Shown: positions 16,974 to 26,314, counted from the stretch's first letter. The stretch: DNA of 64,000 nt from an uncultured Anaerotignum sp. (GCA_910578425.1 CAJTQX010000001.1:34048-98047); one strand, 5' to 3'. Notes: a model not told the origin generated them from the sequence alone. Numbers and translations are program-made.

Positions 16974-19900
16974 TGGATACTGTATTCCGAAACCTGCTGG
17001 AAGTATCGCTGTTTTCGCCTGCGGTTATCGTGCCGCTGGGGCTTTGTTCCAACCTGCTGGGCAGGCGTTACGGCGTGAAATGGCGTTACCTGCTGTGGAT
17101 CATTGTGGCAGTGCGGCTTGTGCTGCCGGTGCAGCTTTCCCTGCCGGAGCCCATGGAAGGAATGCGCGTGAACCTGCCCGCGCCGGTGATTTCGGCGGAA
17201 CTGCCGGAAACGTTGGCGGTGCCGGAAAGCATTCCCGTAGAAGCGGCAGGGGAGCTCTACCTTCCCGAATCGCAGTGGACAGGCGGGGCGGGGGATATGC
17301 TCCAGCCGTTTCCCGAGAAAGAGCAGGAAAAACCGAATGCTGGTTTCCGAGATTTTGCGGCGGAAAGGCTCTGGCTGCTTTGGATTGCGGGCGCATTGAT
17401 ATTTGCGGGCTGGCAGGGCTGGAAATATGCCGCTTTCCGGCGTATGCTGAAGCGGAACAGCAGAAAGGTGCGGGACGCCGCCCTGCTGGACAGCTATTAC
17501 AATCTTTGCCGGGAGATGGAACTGGAAAAACGCCCCGCGCTCTATTTCTGCGGCGTACTGCCCAGCCCTCTTTGCATGGGGCTGTTCCGGCAGGAAATTT
17601 ATATCAATTCCGAGGACAGGGAGCAAAGTGACATGCGGCTGATACTCAAGCATGAGCTGACGCACTGCAAACGGCAGGATTTATGGTTCAAAGCCCTGCT
17701 CCTGCTGGCGCGGACGATGCACTTTTTCAACCCTTTCGTGCATTATATGGCGCGGCTGGCGGAGCGGGATATAGAATATTTCTGCGATGTTTCCGTCATG
17801 CAGGACTGCTCCCTGGAGGAGCGGCAGGCATACAGCATGGCAATACTGCGGACAGTGCGCGAAGGGCGGCAAAGCGGGGCTGTGCTGACAACGGCTTTTT
17901 CCGGCGGGAAAAAGGAACTGAAAACGCGGTTTGAAAATATATTCGATATGAGCGCGAAAAAGCGGGGGACTGCGCTGTTTACGGCGGCGGCTCTGGCGGT
18001 CTGCTGCGGGACGGCGTTCGTCGGGTGCCAGGCGGAACGGGCAGATATTGTGTACGGCGATTATACAGAGGAAATTGTGACGTCGATGTATCAGGCGAAG
18101 CCGGTTTCGTGGGAGGATGATGCAGCTATCAAAAACCTGCTGGAACTGATGCCAACGCCAAATGGTGCGGAATATGAAAGGAAGGATTCCTATGCTGCTA
18201 TGGCATTCCCGAGAAATGGAGAAGAAGCCCAAGATGTTTTGGTGCTTCCTGTAAACTGGGAGGAAACGAAGGAAACGGCTTATACATTGGAGGGGGAAAC
18301 GAATACCGATAACCGCTGGCAGCTGATACATGCGATGCTGTTCCTTGCACTGACAAATGATGTGGATGGCGTATTGTTTGATAGGAAAACAGAACAAGCC
18401 AGCTACCAAACCATCATATTTGACCGCGATTACATGAAACGCTATTTCGGGGAAACAGATTTGCGGCAGTTTGCGGCGGATGAAGAAACCTTCCGGGCGT
18501 TCGTGCAGGCGATAAATAAATATTTTTATCAGGGGAAGGACCGCGCGCGGGAAATTCGCGAACTGGTGGAGCTGGACGACGCCGCGGCGCAAAAGCGCAT
18601 GACATATTATCTGGAGGAAGCCGGCGCGGGAATCGTCTACGGCGCATATACGGAGGCAAAGGTGCGGGAGCTTTATGACGCGAAACTGAATTATGTCGGC
18701 GACCATGTCGGCGTGGGGAAGATATTCGGGCTTTTGCCCCTGCCGTATGGCGTAACAGGCAGCGAGGAAGGCATGGAACTATTCACAGAGTCGCGGCCTT
18801 ATGGTGCAAGGCGGTATCTGGATTGGACGGCAACGCCGGAAACGGCATATAAAAATGAAGCGGGCGAAATCGTCATAGACGACCGCTGGTGCAGGGTCCA
18901 TGCCATGATTTTTTTTGCACTGGTGGAAAATGCCGATTATTTCGATTATACCTGGCATGAGACTGACCCGCAGACGGGGCAGACAGTGGAGGTGGTACAG
19001 GCGTATACCAGCGATATGCTGCCGAGCCGGTATATCAAAGAGGACGATTTTGGGTATTATACATCGAGCAAGGAAGGTTTCCGGCGGTTCGTGCAGGCAG
19101 TCAACCGCTATTTCTACGAGGGAATCGAAACGCCGGAGCAGCTTGCCGCTTTGTTGGAGATGGACGAAGCCGCGGCGCAGGAACGCATGGAATGGCTGCT
19201 GCACGACAGGACTGCGGAAAGAAGAGTGACAAGTCAAATAGAGCAGGTGGAAAGGCTGCTTTCGGCAATTACGCAGGAGAATGCGGCGGCAATGCTTTCT
19301 TCCAACCCTTTGGACTATACAGACTATTTGGAATACAAAGAACTGGTCTGGACGGGCGAGCCTGTGCTGAAATACTGCCTGAGCGCGTTTGCGGCAGGGG
19401 AGGATTTGGACACGCTGAGGGGATATATCATGATGTTTGCCTGCCAGGACATTCTTGGGCAGGAGCGGAACGCGGAGCAGACGCCGGGGGAATGGTATTT
19501 CCGCTATTCGGCAACGGATTCCATGTACTGCGTGCCGTTCGTGTATGATGAAAGCGTGTATACAGAGGAATTGGCGCAGTATACGTTTGATTACCATATC
19601 TATGAACCGCCTGCCAATGAAAAATGGAGCATACTTGGCGCAGGGGAGGACGAACGCGTCCGCGCGGTGTATGACGCGGTTTCGGAGCGGTATAACGGGA
19701 ATACCGGCGGCGCGGGGCACAGCACGACTATTTTCGCGCCGACTATATTCCAAATGAAAGAGGAAGGGAACAGGCTGACCGTATACGCGCGGCTGGACTT
19801 GGACAAATATGTCCTTATCCATACGGAAAAAAGCGGCTATGAGTTCCGCCTTTGGGACGGAAGAATTGAATTTATACGGCTGGATTTTGAAAAGCAGGGC

Positions 19901-20179
19901 AGAAAATGGACGCTGAAGGAATGGGCGCAGGCGGATACAGGTCCGGGGTGCAATGAAAGGATAAAGGATTTATGCGCGGAGGACCTGGAAATAGGGACGC
20001 AGATGATTGAAGGCTCCGAAGATGGGAAACTCAATCTGCAAAATGTAGTATATTATATGAAAGCGCATTATGGGGATATGAATATTCCGGTCGTCCCGAC
20101 AAATGGGTGGTTTGAAACAGATATTGTTTCAGAGGCTTTGGAACAGAACTTGAAGGTCATGCCGTTCCCGCTGATGTAA
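16970..20179 (+). CDS. BlaR1-type M56 membrane metallopeptidase with two DUF4825-like sensor domains
   Basis: The protein (1069 residues) would sense an extracellular signal and cleave the BlaI repressor. The N-terminal membrane part has helices near 10-32, 38-52 and 131-150, and the M56 zinc motif H228-E-L-T-H232, followed by the conserved FNPFVHYMARLAERDIEYFCD segment. A further helix near 329-352 leads outside. The external part is not the penicillin-binding domain of BlaR1. Instead it has two homologous units (about 358-545 and 553-743), each with a VYGxYTE start, a PLPYGV-like strand and an AVNRYFYEG-like end, resembling DUF4825. A unique region of about 320 residues follows. Beta-lactam sensing is therefore unlikely; the ligand is unknown. 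Confidence 0.88.
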   Translation: MMDTVFRNLLEVSLFSPAVIVPLGLCSNLLGRRYGVKWRYLLWIIVAVRLVLPVQLSLPEPMEGMRVNLPAPVISAELPETLAVPESIPVEAAGELYLPESQWTGGAGDMLQPFPEKEQEKPNAGFRDFAAERLWLLWIAGALIFAGWQGWKYAAFRRMLKRNSRKVRDAALLDSYYNLCREMELEKRPALYFCGVLPSPLCMGLFRQEIYINSEDREQSDMRLILKHELTHCKRQDLWFKALLLLARTMHFFNPFVHYMARLAERDIEYFCDVSVMQDCSLEERQAYSMAILRTVREGRQSGAVLTTAFSGGKKELKTRFENIFDMSAKKRGTALFTAAALAVCCGTAFVGCQAERADIVYGDYTEEIVTSMYQAKPVSWEDDAAIKNLLELMPTPNGAEYERKDSYAAMAFPRNGEEAQDVLVLPVNWEETKETAYTLEGETNTDNRWQLIHAMLFLALTNDVDGVLFDRKTEQASYQTIIFDRDYMKRYFGETDLRQFAADEETFRAFVQAINKYFYQGKDRAREIRELVELDDAAAQKRMTYYLEEAGAGIVYGAYTEAKVRELYDAKLNYVGDHVGVGKIFGLLPLPYGVTGSEEGMELFTESRPYGARRYLDWTATPETAYKNEAGEIVIDDRWCRVHAMIFFALVENADYFDYTWHETDPQTGQTVEVVQAYTSDMLPSRYIKEDDFGYYTSSKEGFRRFVQAVNRYFYEGIETPEQLAALLEMDEAAAQERMEWLLHDRTAERRVTSQIEQVERLLSAITQENAAAMLSSNPLDYTDYLEYKELVWTGEPVLKYCLSAFAAGEDLDTLRGYIMMFACQDILGQERNAEQTPGEWYFRYSATDSMYCVPFVYDESVYTEELAQYTFDYHIYEPPANEKWSILGAGEDERVRAVYDAVSERYNGNTGGAGHSTTIFAPTIFQMKEEGNRLTVYARLDLDKYVLIHTEKSGYEFRLWDGRIEFIRLDFEKQGRKWTLKEWAQADTGPGCNERIKDLCAEDLEIGTQMIEGSEDGKLNLQNVVYYMKAHYGDMNIPVVPTNGWFETDIVSEALEQNLKVMPFPLM

Positions 20180-20195
20180 AAAAGAATATATAAGG

Positions 20196-20239
20196 CGAAA
20201 AAACAGGGAATCTCCTTTCTTTTCAGGAGGTTCCCTGTT
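20196..20239 (-). terminator. terminator of spoIVA
   Basis: A 15-bp stem (AACAGGGAATCTCCT against AGGAGGTTCCCTGTT, one G-U) with an 8-base loop is followed on the minus strand by TTTTTT. It serves spoIVA and may also stop the convergent blaR1-like transcript. Confidence 0.85.
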
Positions 20240-20266
20240 CCGCATATAACAATGTTTTTCAAAAAC

Positions 20267-21745
20267 TTACAATATGATGCAGATCAGCCCGCCGCTGCCC
20301 TCGTTCACAATTTTTTGCAGGGTTTCCTGCAACTTCATCTGCGCGTCCTCCGGCATGCGGTAAATTTTATTCTGCATACCGTCGCTGACCATGGAGCTGA
20401 GCGTTCTGCCGAATATGTTCAAATCCCAGATTTTTTCGGGTTCTTCCTCGTAATCCGAAATCAGGTGGTCGATAAATTCGCGGGACTGTTCTTCGTTGCC
20501 TATAATGGGCGAAACCTCCGTTTCCACGTCCGCCTTAATGAGATGAATGGATTCACCCTTTGCCCGCAGCTTGATGCCGTAGCGGCTGCCCTGCTTGAAT
20601 ACCTCGGGCTTTTCCAGCGTGATTTCCTCAAATACCGGTGTAACAACGCCGTAACCCTTGCGCTTGACGTCGCTGAGGGCGGCGGCAATCTTGTCATATT
20701 CCTGCTTTGTTTCCGAGAGCATACGGATTGTGGAAATCAGGGCATAATCGTTTTCGATGGGGAGGTTGACCGTTTCGCTTAAAATGCGGTAAAACAGCCC
20801 GTCATCGAATGTCAGCGCGATATCTGCCGCGCCTTCCCCGGGAAGGATATGGTCGGTATAGGCTTTTTTCAAAAATTCCTGTTCTGCAAGCTCTTCTACA
20901 GCCTCCGGCACGTCTGCCAGCTTATCCGCCTTTTCCATAACCCCTTTCAACGCCTCTACCATGCCGCTTTTCAGCCAGTGCTCCGGCTCCAGCGTTTCCA
21001 CCCAGCCAGGGAAGAAGAACCGCAGTTCCCGGATGGGGAACTGGTAAAGCATTTCTTCCAATATCTTGCGGATATCCTCTGCTTTCAGCTGCGCGGCGTT
21101 TACCGCCATCACAGGCACTTCATATTTTTCCTCCAATTCCCCGCGGAGTGCCTGCGTATTGTCGCTGTAGGGCGTAGCGGTGTTCAGCAGTATAATGAAC
21201 GGCTTTCCTATCTCTTTCAGCTCTGAGACAACGCGCTCTTCCGCTTCCTCATAATTTTCCCGCGGGATTTCTGTGACAGAGCCGTCCGTCGTGACGACCA
21301 TGCCGATGGTGGAATGGTCTGTAATGACTTTTTTCGTCCCCATTTCTGCCGCTTCAAGGAAGGGCATGGGTTCCTCCGACCAGGGGGTATGTACCATACG
21401 GGGCGTTTCCCCGTCCATATGCCCCTCCGCTTCGGGCACAAGGTAGCCTACGCAGTCAATCATGCGCACGCGGAAATCTGTGTTGTCCCCTAAAGAAATT
21501 TCTACCGCTTCATTTGGTACAAATTTCGGCTCTGTCGTCATGATCGTCCTGCCGGAGGCGGACTGCGGCAGTTCGTCCTTCGCGCGTTCGCGGGTGTAGG
21601 TATTGGCGATGTTGGGCAGCACAAGCAAATCCATAAAACGCTTGATAAACGTGGATTTGCCTGTCCGTACAGGACCCACAACACCGATATAGATGTCGCC
21701 GCCTGTGCGTTCCGCAATGTCCTTGTAAATATCAAATTTCTCCAT
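20267..21745 (-). CDS. spoIVA: stage IV sporulation protein A
   Basis: SpoIVA is the ATPase that forms the basement layer of the spore coat on the forespore surface. The predicted 492 residues equal the length I know for the Bacillus subtilis protein. The Walker A motif is at residues 24-32 (GPVRTGKST), followed by the conserved family N-terminus around FIKRFMDLLVLP. The C-terminal region ends in hydrophobic residues (GGLICIIL), as expected for the membrane-anchoring tail. I choose the ATG at 21745, which has GGAGG seven bases upstream; the frame extends further but without homology. A sigma-E-like promoter lies just upstream. Confidence 0.97.
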   Translation of the reverse strand: MEKFDIYKDIAERTGGDIYIGVVGPVRTGKSTFIKRFMDLLVLPNIANTYTRERAKDELPQSASGRTIMTTEPKFVPNEAVEISLGDNTDFRVRMIDCVGYLVPEAEGHMDGETPRMVHTPWSEEPMPFLEAAEMGTKKVITDHSTIGMVVTTDGSVTEIPRENYEEAEERVVSELKEIGKPFIILLNTATPYSDNTQALRGELEEKYEVPVMAVNAAQLKAEDIRKILEEMLYQFPIRELRFFFPGWVETLEPEHWLKSGMVEALKGVMEKADKLADVPEAVEELAEQEFLKKAYTDHILPGEGAADIALTFDDGLFYRILSETVNLPIENDYALISTIRMLSETKQEYDKIAAALSDVKRKGYGVVTPVFEEITLEKPEVFKQGSRYGIKLRAKGESIHLIKADVETEVSPIIGNEEQSREFIDHLISDYEEEPEKIWDLNIFGRTLSSMVSDGMQNKIYRMPEDAQMKLQETLQKIVNEGSGGLICIIL

Positions 21746-21779
21746 TGTCATTCCTCCGTTCTCCGTAAAAAAATCGTAT

Positions 21780-21799
21780 CCATACAATCTAATGTATGG
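21780..21799 (-). promoter_or_regulatory. sigma-E-like -10 element in a palindrome, upstream of spoIVA
   Basis: The minus strand reads CATACATT at 21798-21791, matching the sigma-E -10 consensus CATACAnT. It lies 46 bases ahead of the start codon, with a weak TTCTATT 14 bases further upstream as -35. The site is half of a perfect palindrome, CCATACA-ATCTAA-TGTATGG. Mother-cell expression is expected for spoIVA. Confidence 0.6.
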
Positions 21800-21964
21800 C
21801 GAGGGCCGGAGGAATAGAACAGGGCAGACAGGACATCCCTGTTTTATCCATGAAGAAAAACAGAGATTTCATGCAAAAATGGCGGAAACAGACGGTTTTT
21901 CAGGAAAAAACAGGAGAAGTGTCTTCTTTTTTTTATTTTCTTGAAGAAATCCCTCCGTTTTTTG

Positions 21965-21993
21965 TTTACGTTATCCAAAAAATGTATTATAAT
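21965..21993 (+). promoter_or_regulatory. promoter of the HlyD-like gene
   Basis: TTTACG, 17 bases and a perfect TATAAT give a 5' leader of about 120 bases. The 373-bp gap 21746-22118 otherwise holds the spoIVA promoter and the direct repeat at 22011-22051. Confidence 0.7.
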
Positions 21994-22010
21994 AGAACGG
22001 CATAAAATTA

Positions 22011-22051
22011 TTTCAGAGATATTTCAAAGATGTTTCAGAGATATTTCAAAG
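22011..22051 (+). repeat. perfect 19-bp direct repeat in a 5' leader
   Basis: The unit TTTCAGAGATATTTCAAAG occurs at 22011-22029 and 22033-22051, separated by ATG (period 22). It lies in the predicted untranslated leader between the promoter and the start of the HlyD-like gene. Confidence 0.9.
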
Positions 22052-22118
22052 CAGCCTGCCTGCTCCGCTCTTTTGCGTGTGCGGGATTGGGCGAGAGAAG
22101 AAGGTCAGGAGGATTCTT

Positions 22119-23756
22119 ATGAAAAAAGGTTCCTCAAGGAATAGAAGAAAGGCACCGCCCCGCAGGGAAGCCCCGCCGCCCCGCCGTTACCCTGTGCGGG
22201 ATAATGTATACAGCTTTGAGCAGGAGCGGCAGAGGAAGCAACGGCAGACGCGGAAACCACAGGGCTATCCTCCGCCAGCCGCGACTGCAAAAAAACAGAA
22301 AAAGCAGAGGAAAAAACGTAAACACGCGTATATGGTAATGCCCCTGCTGATTTTTGCGATGATCGCATTCTATTTGTGCGGACAGATATTCCTGTTGGCA
22401 TCCAGAAAATCGGAGATCAACGTGGAAACGGTGGAATATGGCAGCATTACTGCGCCGCAGCTGCATACGGGGCTGATTGTGCGGGATGAGTACGTTGGGA
22501 CAAGCACTCGTTCCGGACAGCCGTTCTATCAATACTCTCAGGGGGATTATGTGATGAGGGGGGCGGTAGTCTGTACCGTCAAGGATACGGATTCCACAGA
22601 CGTTTTGGAAGGCAAGCTGGACGCGATTGACCTGGATATTCTGAAATCGCAGAAGGCGCGGACAGACCTTTCCGTTTTTTCGGAGGATATTGCCCGTCTG
22701 GAGGATAATATCACCCGTACAATAGATACATACGCCGGACGCTCCATGAAATCAAATGTTTCTTATATGTATACCATGAAAAGTCAGGTCAGCTCCTTTA
22801 TGGATCAGCGGAATGAGATCTGGCTGACGGAAAATGTGGACAGCCTTTCCCAACTGACACAGGAAAGAAGCTCCTACCAGCAGCAGCTGGCGAAAAGCAT
22901 GAGTTCTATCAGTACACAGGAAAGCGGTATCCTTTGTCTGAGCTATGACGGGCTGGAGGAAACACTCACGCCGGATATGCTGGACAGCATTACAGAAGCG
23001 CAGATTGGCGGCGCGAATACGGAGTATATTTCCAAAGCCAAGACGGTAGCAGAGGGTGATCCGCTGTTTAAGATTGTTTCCAGTAATAAATGGTATATTG
23101 TTGCCTTTTTGCCTGTGCAGGATACGCTGGGCTGGGAAAAGGGCGATACCCGTTCGCTGGATATCGTGACGGAGGAAGAAACGCTGCGTGTGAGCGCGTC
23201 GGTGGAAGCCATTGAGCAGGGGGAGGAAAAAACGAAGGTCGTATTTTCCAGTTATGAATATATGGAGAGCTTCATGGAACGCCGGACGGTTTCTTTCAGC
23301 CTGAAAAACAATGCAGTGGAAGGGCTGAAAATCCCGAATGACGCCATTGTGGAAAAATCCCTGCTGCGCATTCCTCTGGAATGTATCGTAGAAGGCGGCG
23401 TAAGCAAAGGCGTAATGCTGGCAAACGGCGAAAAGGGACGTTTTCTTGAGGTGGCGGTCGTTACTTCGGATGGAGAAAACGCCTATGTGGAGCAAAATAA
23501 CGGTACCCTGAAAACAGGCGATATCATCCTTATGGGCGAAGGCGAAAACGCGGAACGCTATACGGTTTCGGATTTGGCGTTGCAGACAGGGGTATATGTT
23601 GCCAACAGCTCCATGGCGCGGTTTGTGGCCGTAGAGATTGTAGAGCAGAATCAGGAATATGCCATTGTGAAAGCAGGGCAGAATACCGGATTGCAGCCAT
23701 ATGACACGATTGTTTCCGATGCGAAAAATGTAACGGAAGGGCAGAATATATATTGA
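22119..23756 (+). CDS. HlyD-like membrane protein at the head of the sepF cluster
   Basis: The 545-residue protein has a very basic, proline-rich cytoplasmic N-terminus (residues 1-80), one transmembrane helix (MVMPLLIFAMIAFYLCGQIF, about 84-103) and a large external part. That part has beta-rich lipoyl/barrel-sandwich character typical of HlyD-like adaptor proteins (VRDEY, GDYVMRGAVVCTV), a coiled-coil-prone middle, and a C-terminal region with repeated KTGD-type turns. The ATG at 22119 has AGGAGG in place. No ABC transporter is adjacent. Its place ahead of yggS-sepF suggests a role at the division site or envelope, but this is inference from position. Confidence 0.75.
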   Translation: MKKGSSRNRRKAPPRREAPPPRRYPVRDNVYSFEQERQRKQRQTRKPQGYPPPAATAKKQKKQRKKRKHAYMVMPLLIFAMIAFYLCGQIFLLASRKSEINVETVEYGSITAPQLHTGLIVRDEYVGTSTRSGQPFYQYSQGDYVMRGAVVCTVKDTDSTDVLEGKLDAIDLDILKSQKARTDLSVFSEDIARLEDNITRTIDTYAGRSMKSNVSYMYTMKSQVSSFMDQRNEIWLTENVDSLSQLTQERSSYQQQLAKSMSSISTQESGILCLSYDGLEETLTPDMLDSITEAQIGGANTEYISKAKTVAEGDPLFKIVSSNKWYIVAFLPVQDTLGWEKGDTRSLDIVTEEETLRVSASVEAIEQGEEKTKVVFSSYEYMESFMERRTVSFSLKNNAVEGLKIPNDAIVEKSLLRIPLECIVEGGVSKGVMLANGEKGRFLEVAVVTSDGENAYVEQNNGTLKTGDIILMGEGENAERYTVSDLALQTGVYVANSSMARFVAVEIVEQNQEYAIVKAGQNTGLQPYDTIVSDAKNVTEGQNIY

Positions 23757-23835
23757 TGCCGTATCTGTGAAGGAACGCGGGCGGCAGAAAAAAACAGAAT
23801 GTTGAAAAGTTTGCTAAGAAAGAAGGCAGAGTACC

Positions 23836-24555
23836 ATGAGTATCAGTGAAAATATAAAGGCAGTGGAGGCGAAGGTCGCTGCGGCGGCGGAGCGGAGCGG
23901 CAGAAAGCGGGAGGATATCCTGCTGCTGGCGGTCAGCAAGACAAAGCCTGTGGAAACCATAAAGGAGGCTGTGAAAAGCGGTCTGCTTGCGCTGGGGGAG
24001 AATAAAGTGCAGGAGATCATGGAGAAATATGAGCCGATGGCGGCATACGCGCCGGAAGGCGAAAGGATTCACTGGCATCTGATTGGACATTTGCAGACAA
24101 ATAAGGTAAAATATATCATAGACAAGGTGGATATGATTCATTCTGTGGACAGCCGGAAACTTGCCGATGAGATCGAAAAGCGGGCGGCTGCCGCCGGAAG
24201 GGTTATGGATATCCTGATCGAGGTCAATATGGCGGATGAGGAAAGCAAGTTCGGCGTGAGGCCGGAGGAAACCGAAGATTTCCTGCGGGAGCTTGCCGGA
24301 ATGGAGCATATACGAGTGCGCGGACTGATGACAGTGGCACCTTTTGTAGAAAATCAGGAGGAAAACAGAGAATATTTCCGACAAATGAGGGAATTACTGG
24401 TTGACATGAACGCGAAAAAAATTGATAATATAGAAATGGATATGTTGTCAATGGGAATGACGGGGGACTATGAGGTCGCGATAGAAGAAGGTGCAACCAT
24501 TATCCGTGTAGGAACCGGAATATTTGGCGAAAGGATATATCCGGAACGCGGATAA
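23836..24555 (+). CDS. yggS: YggS/YlmE family pyridoxal-phosphate-binding protein
   Basis: This 239-residue alanine-racemase-fold protein binds PLP and controls vitamin B6 and amino-acid homeostasis; it is not known to catalyse a standard reaction. The PLP lysine is in LLAVSKTKPVE (K36 region). The signatures HWHLIGHLQTNK and SMGMTGDYEVAIEEGATIIRVG are complete. In Gram-positives this gene, as ylmE, lies just ahead of sepF, as here. The start codon follows GAAGGCAGAG. Confidence 0.95.
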   Translation: MSISENIKAVEAKVAAAAERSGRKREDILLLAVSKTKPVETIKEAVKSGLLALGENKVQEIMEKYEPMAAYAPEGERIHWHLIGHLQTNKVKYIIDKVDMIHSVDSRKLADEIEKRAAAAGRVMDILIEVNMADEESKFGVRPEETEDFLRELAGMEHIRVRGLMTVAPFVENQEENREYFRQMRELLVDMNAKKIDNIEMDMLSMGMTGDYEVAIEEGATIIRVGTGIFGERIYPERG

Positions 24556-24557
24556 AA

Positions 24558-24591
24558 CGCACCCGCCGCTGAAACGGCGGGAACGCGTGCG
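24558..24591. repeat. GC-rich hairpin between yggS and sepF
   Basis: CCCGCCG-CTGAAA-CGGCGGG with an outer CGCA/TGCG pairing lies in the 81-bp gap. It has no T run and could be a transcript-processing or partial-termination hairpin. Confidence 0.5.
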
Positions 24592-24636
24592 GTTGGGAGA
24601 GAAAAACAATTAAGACTTCTGGGAGGAATTAGAACA

Positions 24637-25170
24637 GTGGCTAAACTATTTGACAGAATGAAAGACTTGATGTTCGGCGAATATGAGGATGATGAGGACG
24701 ATTTTTATGAAGATGATGATTATATGGATGCGCCGCCAAGATCTTCCAGGGAGAGGGACTCTTATTCCTCCGGATATGGCATGCGTGACACAGAATATTC
24801 TGCGCCTGCGCCGAGAAAAACATCTTCATCCGGGAACCGGAATAATCCGCAGGTTTACAGCATCAACACAAATGTGCAGATGCAGGTGGTCATTATCAAA
24901 CCGGAATGTTACGAGGACGCACAGGAAATCTGTGATCAGATCAAAACAAAGCGTCCCGTTGTGGTGAATCTGGAAAAGGTGGAATATCCCATTGCCCAGA
25001 GGATCATGGACTTTTTGAGCGGAACCTGCTATTCTCTGGAAGGCTCCATTCAGAGAGTCGCGAACAATATCTTTATCATCGCGCCGGAAAATGTGGATAT
25101 TTCCGGTGACTTCAAAGAGGAACTGAAAACAAAAGGCGTTCTCCTTCCATGGATGAGCAACGGCAGATAA
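24637..25170 (+). CDS. sepF: cell division protein SepF
   Basis: SepF anchors and aligns FtsZ filaments at the membrane. The N-terminal helix MAKLFDRMKDLMFG is the amphipathic membrane anchor. It is followed by an acidic, disordered linker (residues about 15-70), then the SepF domain (about 78-165) with VVIIKPECYEDAQEICDQ and RIMDFLSGTCYSLEGSIQRV. The 177-residue length is normal. The start is GTG, with GGGAGGA upstream. It lies in the conserved ylm-type cluster between yggS and yggT. Confidence 0.96.
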   Translation: MAKLFDRMKDLMFGEYEDDEDDFYEDDDYMDAPPRSSRERDSYSSGYGMRDTEYSAPAPRKTSSSGNRNNPQVYSINTNVQMQVVIIKPECYEDAQEICDQIKTKRPVVVNLEKVEYPIAQRIMDFLSGTCYSLEGSIQRVANNIFIIAPENVDISGDFKEELKTKGVLLPWMSNGR

Positions 25171-25182
25171 GGTGGTAATCAT

Positions 25183-25470
25183 TTGAATAATTTACAGGCA
25201 TTATTGCTCCATGCGGTAGATGTGTTTTTTTACCTGTTGGAGATGTTGATTTTAGTGCGTATCCTGTTGTCATGGATTGTGGGCTATCAGGGCGGCTCTG
25301 TAATGCGCCTGCTTTACAATCTGACAGAGCCGATTTTGCAGCCTGTGCGCAGCATGGTGGATAAATCGCCTCTGGGCGGCGGTGTTGGGCTGGATTTTTC
25401 CCCTGTTTTCGCGCTGATTCTGCTGCGGCTGGTAAAAGCCCTGCTGATGGCGTTGATACAAATGGTATGA
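25183..25470 (+). CDS. YggT/YlmG family membrane protein
   Basis: This is a 95-residue protein with two transmembrane segments (about 8-28 and 68-92) separated by a loop with RMLYNLTEPILQPVR, the YggT family signature. It belongs to the division-associated ylm cluster and probably acts in membrane or septum organisation. The start appears to be TTG at 25183, with GGTGG just upstream; no ATG is available. Confidence 0.88.
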   Translation: MNNLQALLLHAVDVFFYLLEMLILVRILLSWIVGYQGGSVMRLLYNLTEPILQPVRSMVDKSPLGGGVGLDFSPVFALILLRLVKALLMALIQMV

Positions 25471-25506
25471 GGCTGTACCGATGGGGAATAAACCAATGGT
25501 GAATCA

Positions 25507-26298
25507 ATGGATAAAAAAGCGTTATTGAAAAGCATTCCGGAAGGGGAGGAACGGCTGCTGTTCGCGAAGGCGTTGGATCAGGCGTATTTCTGCATGAAGC
25601 GGCGTGAGCCCGCCTTTACGGATTTTATGGACAGGGCAAAATGCGGACGTTTCGCGGAACGCCTGCGGAATGTGGGCGAGTTTCAAACCGTACTTTTCGG
25701 AGGTACGGAGGACTGTGAGCGGCTGATGTTGGGCTTCTGTGCATCGGAGGAAGAACTCCTGCCGGAACAGTTTCCGATTTGTGCGATACGGATTCGGCGG
25801 AAAAATAAGAAATTCGGGCAGTCCGGACTGAGCCACAGGGATTACCTCGGTTCTTTGCTGGGGCTGGGTATCGACAGGGGAAAGCTCGGCGATATTCTGG
25901 TTTCGGAAGATGAGGCTGTCTGTTTTGCGGCGGCGGAAATTGTCCCATACATATGTGCAGCATTGGAGCAGGTTTCCAAAACGGCAGTAGTCGCAGAGGA
26001 ATGTGGAGCGGATGGGGCAGAGTTTGCCAGGAAGACGGAAACAAAGCGTATCACAGTGGCTTCGCTGCGATTGGATGCTGTGACAGGAGAGGTGTTCCAC
26101 CTTTCCCGCGCGAAGGCGCAGGGGCTGATTGGCGCGGAAAAAGCTGCTGTGAACTGGGCAGTTGTGACGAATGCGTCCCATCTCCTGAAGGCGGGAGATA
26201 TGGTTTCCCTGAGAGGGTTCGGGCGGTTCCGAGTCGGTGAAGTCGGAGGGCGGACAAAAAAGGACAAGATTGTGCTGGAAATAGAGCAGTATATATGA
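25507..26298 (+). CDS. ylmH: YlmH-type S4-domain RNA-binding protein
   Basis: The 263-residue protein has the YlmH N-terminal region (GLSHRDYLGSLLGLGIDRGKLGDIL is its signature) and a C-terminal S4 RNA-binding domain (about 180-250). YlmH homologues bind ribosome complexes and have been linked to rescue of stalled large subunits. It lies between yggT and divIVA, as in Bacillus. Confidence 0.92.
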   Translation: MDKKALLKSIPEGEERLLFAKALDQAYFCMKRREPAFTDFMDRAKCGRFAERLRNVGEFQTVLFGGTEDCERLMLGFCASEEELLPEQFPICAIRIRRKNKKFGQSGLSHRDYLGSLLGLGIDRGKLGDILVSEDEAVCFAAAEIVPYICAALEQVSKTAVVAEECGADGAEFARKTETKRITVASLRLDAVTGEVFHLSRAKAQGLIGAEKAAVNWAVVTNASHLLKAGDMVSLRGFGRFRVGEVGGRTKKDKIVLEIEQYI

Positions 26299-26314
26299 TA
26301 AAGGAGGTTTTTTC

